Below, piece by piece: positions 1 to 5,400 of a DNA stretch of 12,094 nt (the first letter of the stretch is position 1; each line of letters starts with the position of its first letter). The notes beneath the pieces were generated by a model that saw nothing but the letters and a program-made list of their open reading frames with translations, was not told where the DNA came from and did not search any database. Source of the DNA: an uncultured Bacilli bacterium (GTDB lineage: Bacteria; Bacillota_I; Bacilli_A; RF39; UBA660); assembly GCA_944331945.1 (NCBI GenBank), contig CALVJC010000014.1, positions 1 through 12,094 on the forward strand. Direction: 5' to 3'. The translations under genes were made by a program, and so were the position numbers.

Positions 1-1
1 A

Positions 2-166
2 TGTTTTGATTTATCAGATGAAAACACAAGGATTAGAGAATTTAGTGCCTTTGATGGTATAAATGATAATAACAAATATATAATAACCTTAACGAAAAAA
101 GACTATTCTACCAATGATGTTAAACAAATAAATATTTTTGATTTTTTAATGAATGATGAATTTTAA
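2..166 (+). CDS. C-terminal end of an unrecognised protein (5' end outside window)
   Basis: The reading frame is open from base 2 to the TAA at 164-166 and encodes 54 residues. The first frame is closed at once by TGA at base 7. The fragment is acidic and Asn/Asp-rich and ends in INIFDFLMNDEF, a compact hydrophobic-acidic tail typical of a natural C-terminus. No domain can be recognised from this piece, so no function is assigned. It runs in the same direction as most genes here. No convincing terminator follows; an imperfect hairpin near 231-257 with a T-run is the only candidate. The absence of stops over 54 codons in very AT-rich DNA and the balanced codon use support real coding sequence. 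Confidence 0.6.
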   Translation, partial: CFDLSDENTRIREFSAFDGINDNNKYIITLTKKDYSTNDVKQINIFDFLMNDEF

Positions 167-176
167 AATAATAATT

Positions 177-260
177 TCAATATAAAAATTTAATTCTACT
201 TATAAAAGTGTTTAGAAAAATTAGGCAATAGAAAGACCTTGTCAAAAGTTCTTTTTTCAT
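177..260 (-). CDS. Possible 27-aa hydrophobic peptide, or 5' remnant of a lost gene
   Basis: On the minus strand an ATG at 260-258 is preceded, with a 6-nt spacer, by AAAGGAGG (275-268), among the best ribosome sites in the window. The frame runs 27 codons to TGA at 179-177. It starts MKKELLTR, has a hydrophobic centre (FYCLIFLNTFI) and ends with basic and aromatic residues (SRIKFLY). This is the profile of a tiny single-span membrane peptide. It would also fit the start of a longer gene whose remainder was deleted. A weak -10-like TATTAT lies upstream at 328-323 with no good -35. No homologue is recognised. Reality as a gene rests mainly on the ribosome site. Confidence 0.3.
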   Translation of the reverse strand: MKKELLTRSFYCLIFLNTFISRIKFLY

Positions 261-367
261 TCTATTCCTCCTTTCTCAAGATTGAAGGACGACACTCACA
301 TCAAATGTTCCTGCTAAAATATATAATAAGTAGATGGATAAAATAATCGAACAAAGGAAAGTTTTTG

Positions 368-395
368 TTGAAAATGATTAAAATTACGCTATACT
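368..395 (+). promoter_or_regulatory. Promoter for the 457-1017 gene
   Basis: A -35 box TTGAAA (368-373) and a -10 box TATACT (390-395) are separated by 16 bp. Both match the sigma-A consensus at 5 or more of 6 and 5 of 6 positions respectively. The predicted start near 402 leaves a leader of about 55 nt before the ATG at 457, which is preceded by a strong AAGGAGG at about 442-448. Confidence 0.6.
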
Positions 396-456
396 ATATT
401 TAATGATCAATTTTGAATTTAAAATAATTTATTCATAGAAACAAGGAGGTATAGGA

Positions 457-1017
457 ATGGAAAAAGAGAATAAGTATCCAATAAAATATGCGGTATTAGA
501 ATTAAAAGAAAAAGGCGGTTACCTTGTAGGATATAAAGATATTGCCAGAGGAAATATTGTTTCAAAATGTTATGTTTTAGAATCGACGATAAGATATACT
601 TCGGATGGAGGAAGTAACCTTTTTCATAAAGTTGTATTTCCTTTTTCAAACTTAGAAACTTTCAAACGCTCATTACGTAATCAATCGCAATATATTGGAG
701 AAAAAACAATTCCTCGTTATGATTTCGATAACGATCCTTATAAAGCAACTGTTGTTTCAGAGCTATTTGATACTTATGAAGAAGCCAAAGAAAAAGCTCA
801 AGCCCAAAATGAAAAGATGAAAAGTCAAACTATTTTAGAAATATCTTATCATACATCTGGTCCTAACTTAACACAAGCCATAGCAGATTATGAACAAGAA
901 TTTACGAAGCACTTAGCGATTTGTCAATCATTTGAAGAGTTAGCTTTATTAAAGACAGAAGATATGAATATCACGCCTAGCATGAGTAAAATAAAAAAGA
1001 TGGAAGTGCCAAAATAA
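457..1017 (+). CDS. Hypothetical protein, 186 aa, no recognised domain
   Basis: I do not recognise this protein. It appears soluble: there is no signal peptide or membrane segment. The N-terminal half (about 10-75) has a beta-rich look, with alternating hydrophobics such as YAVLELKEKGGYLVGYKDI. Residues 105-125 form a probable charged helix (TYEEAKEKAQAQNEKMKS), and residues 135-160 probably another helix containing QAIADYEQEFTKHLAICQSF. The tail is lysine-rich. The ATG is preceded by AAGGAGG with good spacing, and a promoter lies at 368-395, so it is probably expressed as a single-gene unit. It sits between a gene fragment and a convergent minus-strand gene, in the accessory-looking part of the window. 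Confidence is high that it is a gene and nil for function. Confidence 0.85.
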   Translation: MEKENKYPIKYAVLELKEKGGYLVGYKDIARGNIVSKCYVLESTIRYTSDGGSNLFHKVVFPFSNLETFKRSLRNQSQYIGEKTIPRYDFDNDPYKATVVSELFDTYEEAKEKAQAQNEKMKSQTILEISYHTSGPNLTQAIADYEQEFTKHLAICQSFEELALLKTEDMNITPSMSKIKKMEVPK

Positions 1018-1122
1018 AAAGGGCAGAAAGATTCTTTTATTTCTACTTTCTTCCGTAAAAAAATGTTTGTACCCAAAACAAGTATCAAGCAAACAATTCG
1101 TCAAGCATAACAATTAAGAATG

Positions 1123-1149
1123 AATGATCCAATCAATGATCATTTTTTT
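1123..1149 (+). terminator. Rho-independent terminator after the 186-aa gene
   Basis: A perfect 7-bp inverted repeat AATGATC (1123-1129) / GATCATT (1138-1144) encloses an 8-nt loop and runs into seven Ts (1143-1149). It lies about 105 bp past the stop of the 457-1017 gene. The hairpin and T-run overlap the last codons of the convergent minus-strand gene (stop at 1142-1140), whose final Lys codons supply the T-run on this strand. It acts only in the + direction, because no T-run follows on the minus strand. Confidence 0.6.
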
Positions 1150-1643
1150 ATTTCAAAATATTCTTCCCTTTCAAATTGCATATTGGCGATACAATACTTT
1201 CGACTAGTAATATGGGCACAAAACATGCATTCATAAAGATCAAAACAATCTTGAATAAAAAAGGAATTCATAATCTTATTGGAACAAATCACATTATAAC
1301 TATTACTACAATTCTTCGAATCATCGACACGAATACAAAAGTTAGAAGATCCAGTTCTCTGACAAGCTAATAAAAACATCGAATTTCCACAAAAATCACA
1401 AAAGACTAAATTTTTTGAATCCCTGGTATCGGTAGAATGATAAACATTTTCACATCGATAAATGGTATCGCTTTTGCTCACGTTTAGGGAATCATAAACC
1501 CGTTCGGTCGTAGTTAAATTGATTGAATTCCAAATAGCAAGCAGTTCATTCAAGTCCTGAATCTCTCTTTTTTCAAGCATCCAACCATTTTCTTGATCTT
1601 TCTTTTTCATATTATCCAAAGTTTCAAGACCTTTCTTATTCAA
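1140..1643 (-). CDS. Cysteine-rich repeat protein, up to 167 aa, 5' end uncertain
   Basis: This is the only sizeable minus-strand gene. The protein has 11 cysteines, all in its C-terminal two-thirds, spaced in a loose repeat (YRC, FCDFC, LAC, NFC, NC, IC, DC, EC, MFC, YC). Short DSKN, SNSYN and NSFF units between them resemble the rungs of a solenoid or beta-helix. The end, CMFCAHITSRKYCIANMQ followed by EREEYFEIKK, resembles the signature YCI-N-Q...EY seen in uncharacterised Cys-rich proteins of small-genome bacteria; that link is from memory. The cysteines could bind metal. The longest frame starts at TTG (1643-1641) with no clear ribosome site. An ATG at 1610-1608 (MKKKDQEN) also lacks one. 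Upstream codons stay open only to TAG at 1670-1668 and offer no better start, so the gene may be 5'-truncated. Confidence 0.6.
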   Translation of the reverse strand: MNKKGLETLDNMKKKDQENGWMLEKREIQDLNELLAIWNSINLTTTERVYDSLNVSKSDTIYRCENVYHSTDTRDSKNLVFCDFCGNSMFLLACQRTGSSNFCIRVDDSKNCSNSYNVICSNKIMNSFFIQDCFDLYECMFCAHITSRKYCIANMQFEREEYFEIKK

Positions 1644-1695
1644 AACAAAGCCTAGTGAAAAGAAAAGCTATAAAATAAGACAACCTCATTTAGAG

Positions 1696-1717
1696 CAAGA
1701 AAAATTCTTGTTTTTTT
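1696..1717 (+). terminator. Short U-tailed hairpin, + strand, with no gene before it
   Basis: CAAGAA (1696-1701) pairs with TTCTTG (1705-1710) around an AAA loop and is followed by seven Ts (1711-1717). It is a small but canonical intrinsic terminator for the + strand. No + strand gene ends in the preceding 680 bp. It could stop read-through from the 186-aa gene, insulate the next promoter, or end an RNA antisense to the cysteine-rich gene. Confidence 0.5.
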
Positions 1718-1735
1718 CTTTTCTTTTTCATTTTG

Positions 1736-1744
1736 TGTTACAAT
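1736..1744 (+). promoter_or_regulatory. Extended -10 promoter for the 172-aa gene
   Basis: TGTTACAAT is an extended -10 (TGn plus TACAAT, with TACAAT at 1739-1744). The region 17 bp upstream is only T-rich (TTCTTT), so recognition would rest on the extended -10. The predicted start near 1751 gives a leader of about 14 nt that consists almost only of the ribosome site AGGGAGG (1754-1760). Confidence 0.5.
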
Positions 1745-1764
1745 AGAAAAAATAGGGAGGAAAA

Positions 1765-2283
1765 ATGAAGTATCAAAATACCCGGTTAACGGAAAAAATA
1801 AGTTTAGTAAAATATGATGGAAACAATTGTCTCCATCAGGAAAGGGTAGAATTGTTGGAATCAGATCTAAGAGATTGGGTCATTCATGGGCCAGAAATTT
1901 TCAGTGAGCGAAGTACTTGTCAACCATATTTGGTTTTCGAGGAAGAAAGTTGTAAAGGAGCCGTTTTGCTCGCACTTTCTTGCGATGAGAAAACATTAGA
2001 GATCAGTGCTCAATTCATTGAAGAAACCTTTCCAAAAGAAGAAAATATGATTCTCTTTTGTGATCGCTTGATAAGAGCATTAGAAAGCCACATCTCACAA
2101 GATTATTTCGAAATGAAAGTTTGGAACAACTTCGACTTACCAAAATATTTTTCGAATCGCTATCAGGAGATTTTTCTTTCTTCTTACCCTAAAACCTTTC
2201 TTTATGCCAATCAAAGGCAAGAAGAAAAAGCTCATTCTTTGATGAAAAAACTTTCTCCAAAAATAAAAAGACAAGCGAGGTAA
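1765..2283 (+). CDS. Hypothetical protein, 172 aa, possibly a degenerate GNAT fold
   Basis: The ATG follows GGGAGG with a 4-nt spacer, in a context (tagggaggaaaaatgaa) identical to that of the acyl-CoA synthetase gene at 7711. The protein has no signal peptide or membrane segment. Residues about 50-110 read as beta strands then a helix (PYLVFEEESCKGAVLLAL, TLEISAQFIEE, ENMILFCDRLIRALESHI). This recalls the core of small acyltransferase-like folds, but the Q/RxxGxG/A acetyl-CoA motif is absent, so GNAT activity is not claimed. The C-terminus is basic (KKLSPKIKRQAR). A kinase pseudogene begins within about 15 bp of its stop, so the two may once have been one operon. Function is unknown. Confidence 0.85.
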   Translation: MKYQNTRLTEKISLVKYDGNNCLHQERVELLESDLRDWVIHGPEIFSERSTCQPYLVFEEESCKGAVLLALSCDEKTLEISAQFIEETFPKEENMILFCDRLIRALESHISQDYFEMKVWNNFDLPKYFSNRYQEIFLSSYPKTFLYANQRQEEKAHSLMKKLSPKIKRQAR

Positions 2284-2297
2284 CTAGGAAAGAATCA

Positions 2298-3115
2298 ATC
2301 CATAAAATTTCTTTTTTTCATCAAAATGCATCCTTTGAACCCATTCTAGATAGTAATTCTGGCGCCATTTTAAGGAAAGTAGTTGATCAGGGAAAGACTT
2401 TTTTCTCAAAATCGTAGCGAAAGATCGTGTAGATGTCAAAAAGATTAGAGCAATCATTCATATTTATGAACAAGAAAACATTAAAACAGTTCAACTATTA
2501 AAAAATGAAGATTGGAATGATCAAGTATATCTTATCTACTCTTTCATCGAAGGAAAAGCCTTAAATAACGTTTATGAGCAATATTCAGAAAAAGACTTTT
2601 ATCAAATGGGATATGAAATTGGTAGGGATTATCAAAAGATCAATCAAAATAGAAAAAAAGATCCTCTTTTTCAAAAAGAATATGATTTGAAGGAATTAGT
2701 TTCCAATCAGAACGAAAAATTTCTTGCTTGCTATCAAGAACCAGTCAAAGGAAAAGCAATCCGCGAAATCATGAGTGAGCAAGAAATAACCTTTCTTGTT
2801 TTGAAATTACAAGAGTTGACTTCTTCTTTTGACAAGGAAGAAAAAGTATATATCCACGGAGATATTCATCCTAAAAATATTATGATCGATAGAAAAAAAT
2901 AACTATATATCATTGACATGGAATCTTTTTGTCTCGATTATTTTGTGATGAATTTAAGATGGTCGATAAAAGCTGCTTTTAAGAACCCTCGAAATTTTAA
3001 ATTTTTTCAAGGATTTGTACATGGCTATTATCAAGATAATATTCCGCCCACTTTCAAAAAGCAAAGTCTTTTTATCCTTATTCTCAATTTTCTTGATCAT
3101 GTCCTTGAATTTTAG
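2298..3115 (+). pseudogene. Broken aminoglycoside-phosphotransferase-family kinase
   Basis: Joining two frames gives an APH-fold kinase of about 270 residues, close to the usual family length. The first part (2298-2404) reads SNSGAILRKVVDQGKTFF, a nucleotide-loop-like segment. After a shift at the six-T run 2399-2404, the next frame continues LKIVAKDR, supplying the ATP-binding Lys. One further T would restore a single frame. The second frame holds a hinge-like VYLIYSFIEGKAL, then the catalytic loop HGDIHPKN (HGDxHxxN motif, about 2857-2880). It is next cut by an in-frame TAA at 2900-2902 and resumes in the same frame with LYIIDMESF, the metal-binding IDxE motif, ending with TAG at 3113-3115. 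No start codon exists; an ATC at 2298-2300, nine bases after AGGAAAG, is where an ATG would be expected. Three lesions indicate a dead gene. The substrate cannot be told: sugar, drug, choline and thiamine kinases share this fold. Confidence 0.8.
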
Positions 3116-3150
3116 GATAAAGGATAGGCGTCAATTATGTTTTTCTTTTC

Positions 3151-3180
3151 TTGTAAGAAAGTAAGAAAACAGGGTATACT
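3151..3180 (+). promoter_or_regulatory. Promoter of the exchanger-flavoprotein operon
   Basis: A -35 box TTGTAA (3151-3156) and a -10 box TATACT (3175-3180) are separated by 18 bp. The predicted start is near 3187, leaving a leader of about 23 nt. TTTCTT and AAGAAA stretches around 3145-3160 form a small inverted repeat over the -35 region. Whether that is regulatory cannot be told. Confidence 0.6.
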
Positions 3181-3209
3181 ATAAAAAAGTAGAATAAGGT
3201 AGTGATTGT

Positions 3210-4154
3210 GTGGACGTTTTATTATTAGTAATAGGATTTATTATTATCATCAAAGCATCCGATGTCTTAGTCGACGCGGCTTCTTCACTTGCTTTAAAAT
3301 TAAAAATACCCAAAATGTTGATTGCCTTAACGATTGTATCTTTTGGAACTTGTGCTCCAGAAGTGGCTATTTCTTTTCAAAGTGTTCACAATGGGGATGG
3401 GCAAATGGCTTTCGCAAACGTGATTGGAAGCTGTATTGTCAATGCCTTTTTGATTTTAGGATTAGCAAGTTTCTTACGACCCATTAAAGTAAAACATGCT
3501 ACCATAAAAAAAGAATTGCCAATTCTATTTTTAGTCACCACCGTCTTTTCTGTTTTAATGCTGGATCGTCTTTTTAATCCTCATACCCGTAATGCCTTTT
3601 CACGAGTGGATGGAATTATTCTCCTCTTGTTATTTTGCCTATTTGTTGTTTACTTAGTCCAAATGTTATTTCAACATAATAAGGAAGAAGAGGTAACCAA
3701 AGGAAAATACTCTACCTTACAATCTTGTATCTTTTTAGCTTTATCAATTCTATTTATTATTTTTAGTAGTGATTTAATTGTTGACTCGGCCAAAAATATT
3801 GCCACAACGCTTGGCGTGAGTGAAAAAATCATTACCATGTTTGCCGTGGTCATTGGTACAAGTCTTCCTGAGATGGTGATGACCGTAAGTAGTGCTCGCA
3901 AGGGAGAATTTGATATTGCCATTGGAAATATTATTGGAACGAATATCTTCAATATTTGTATTGTTTTAGGCCTTCCCATTGTCATCTATGGAGACATTTT
4001 ATTAACCGGTTTTGGACTAATCGATATTTTGGTGGTATTTTTATCGAGTTTTCTTCTTTTCCTCTTCGCTCGTAGTGAAAGAACCTTAAATAAAAAAGAA
4101 GGCTTTATGATGTTATTAATTTTTCTTGCTTATTATCTTTATTTACTAATATAA
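3210..4154 (+). CDS. Calcium/sodium antiporter, CaCA family (YrbG-like)
   Basis: This is a 314-aa inner-membrane cation exchanger of the CaCA superfamily, which couples Na+ (or H+) flow to Ca2+ export. It has about ten hydrophobic segments and the two inverted alpha repeats that define the family. Alpha-1 is at about 41-84 (SFGTCAPE, then NVIGSCIVN) and alpha-2 at about 211-254 (VIGTSLPE, then NIIGTNIFN). The ion-binding Glu of each half is present (E51, E221). Alpha-1 is unusual in having Cys48 where the motif normally has Ser (GTSxPE), and Cys75 where GSN is usual. A loop with a run of acidic residues (KEEEVTK, about 157-164) joins the halves. The start is GTG at 3210, preceded by AAGGTAGTGA, one mismatch from the full anti-16S sequence; a TTG just upstream at 3207 is possible. 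First gene of a five-gene operon. Confidence 0.9.
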   Translation: MDVLLLVIGFIIIIKASDVLVDAASSLALKLKIPKMLIALTIVSFGTCAPEVAISFQSVHNGDGQMAFANVIGSCIVNAFLILGLASFLRPIKVKHATIKKELPILFLVTTVFSVLMLDRLFNPHTRNAFSRVDGIILLLLFCLFVVYLVQMLFQHNKEEEVTKGKYSTLQSCIFLALSILFIIFSSDLIVDSAKNIATTLGVSEKIITMFAVVIGTSLPEMVMTVSSARKGEFDIAIGNIIGTNIFNICIVLGLPIVIYGDILLTGFGLIDILVVFLSSFLLFLFARSERTLNKKEGFMMLLIFLAYYLYLLI

Positions 4155-4170
4155 TAAACGTGGTGATGTT

Positions 4171-5400
4171 ATGAAAAAACAAGTAATCGTGATCGGTGGC
4201 GGGGCCTCTGGTTTAGCAGCAGCCATCATGGCAAAAACGAATCATCATTCGGTTCTACTCTTAGAACGAAATCATGATTGTGGTAAAAAACTTTCAATGA
4301 CCGGAAATGGTCGTTGCAATTATTATAACCAAGATCAAGACTTAAGCCATTATCATACGACCGAACAGGAAGTTTTAAAAGAAATAATAACCGAGGATAA
4401 CCAAAAATCCTTGCTTACTTTTTTTGATGAGATAGGTCTTGTTCCAAGAATTCGAGAAGGATATTATTATCCTTATTCCAATCAAGCTTCAAGTGTTACC
4501 AAACTCTTAAAGAAAAAAGCCGAGGAGTTAGGGGTTCAAACGGAAACAGATTGTCTCGTACAAACGATTGTCAAAAAAAGTGATAAATTTTATCTGGAAA
4601 CAACGAAAGGACCAAAACAAGCCGCTGTAGTCATTTTAGCAGCGGGTTCCAAAGCTTATACGAAAACGGGATCCGATGGTTCTAGTTATGAGCTTGCCCA
4701 AAGACTAGGTCATACCATTCTTCCTGTTTTGCCAAGTTTAACTTTTTTAAAAGGACAAGAAAAAGCCCTATATAAAATATGGGCCGGCGTACGGAGTGAA
4801 GCCATATTAACCCTTTATGAAAATGGTCAAGTAAAAAAAGTAGAGCAAGGAGAAATTCAATTAACCAAAGAAGGCATCAGTGGCATTTGTACCTTCAACT
4901 TAAGCCGATTTGTAGCGCATGGTTTATTGGATGGAACAAAAGAAGAAATTAAAATAAACTTTCTTCCTTGCTTAGAAAAGCCTACCAAAGAAATAGCTCG
5001 AAATTTTTTTGAAGAAAGAAATCATAAATTAAAAAATCGTACTCTCGCGGAACTATTGGAAGGAATCTTGAAAGAAAAACTAATCACCGTCATCTTAAAA
5101 AAGGCTCATCTTAGAGAATCCATCGCTTGGCAAGAACTCTCTATGGAAGAACAAGATCGCTTTTTAGAAATACTCCTTGCTTTTCCTTTTTCTCCCATTC
5201 AAACAGGGGATTATGAACAAGCACAAGTATGTCAAGGAGGAATACCTCTTAAGGAGATCGATTGTCAAACCATGGAATCAAAAAAAGTAAAAGGGCTCTT
5301 TCTCGTGGGAGAACTTTTAGATGTCGATGGAGATTGTGGAGGCTATAATTTAACCTTTGCCTTTTTATCAGGCATGTTAGCAGGGAAGGGGATAAAATGA
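4171..5400 (+). CDS. HI0933-family FAD-dependent oxidoreductase (YhiN-like)
   Basis: This 409-aa flavoprotein belongs to the HI0933 / TIGR00275 family. The N-terminal Rossmann motif GGGASG (9-14) and Glu32 bind the ADP part of FAD. The family signature GKKLSMTGNGRCN lies at 38-50. The C-terminal FAD motif is at about 375-409, with GELLDVDGDCGGYN followed by AFLSGMLAGK. Length is normal. Automatic pipelines often call such proteins BaiN or 'aminoacetone oxidase'. Nothing here supports bile-acid chemistry, and the physiological substrate of most members is unknown. It follows the exchanger by 16 bp, with GGTGAT before the ATG. Its TGA stop overlaps the ATG of the next gene (ATGA), so the two flavoproteins are probably translationally coupled. 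Confidence 0.9.
   Translation: MKKQVIVIGGGASGLAAAIMAKTNHHSVLLLERNHDCGKKLSMTGNGRCNYYNQDQDLSHYHTTEQEVLKEIITEDNQKSLLTFFDEIGLVPRIREGYYYPYSNQASSVTKLLKKKAEELGVQTETDCLVQTIVKKSDKFYLETTKGPKQAAVVILAAGSKAYTKTGSDGSSYELAQRLGHTILPVLPSLTFLKGQEKALYKIWAGVRSEAILTLYENGQVKKVEQGEIQLTKEGISGICTFNLSRFVAHGLLDGTKEEIKINFLPCLEKPTKEIARNFFEERNHKLKNRTLAELLEGILKEKLITVILKKAHLRESIAWQELSMEEQDRFLEILLAFPFSPIQTGDYEQAQVCQGGIPLKEIDCQTMESKKVKGLFLVGELLDVDGDCGGYNLTFAFLSGMLAGKGIK

Noticed and set aside
231..257. Terminator after the 5' partial gene
   Set aside because: The stem is short, has a bulge and a 10-base loop; too weak to call.
419..649. Minus-strand open frame of 76 codons
   Set aside because: It lies opposite the well-supported 186-aa gene, has no ribosome site, and its composition is that of antisense AT-rich coding sequence.
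1137..1142. TGA read as Trp (Mollicutes code) extending the cysteine-rich gene
   Set aside because: The extension would be a short non-conserved-looking tail, Trp is TGG elsewhere in the window, and TGA ends several well-defined genes.
1176..1370. Plus-strand open frame of 64 codons
   Set aside because: It is antisense to the cysteine-rich gene; Ile/Thr-rich low-complexity translation and no ribosome site.
2606..3115. Two separate small genes at 2606-2902 and 2918-3115
   Set aside because: They share one frame, and together with upstream sequence they form one kinase with ordered catalytic motifs, so they are pieces of a pseudogene.
3206..3985. Other-frame open frames within the exchanger gene (+ 3206-3487 and - 3671-3985)
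   Set aside because: Both are shadows of a gene with clear family motifs over its whole length.
4171..5400. Naming the HI0933 protein BaiN (bile-acid enzyme)
   Set aside because: The name spreads by family-level annotation; no other bile-acid gene is present and the substrate cannot be read.
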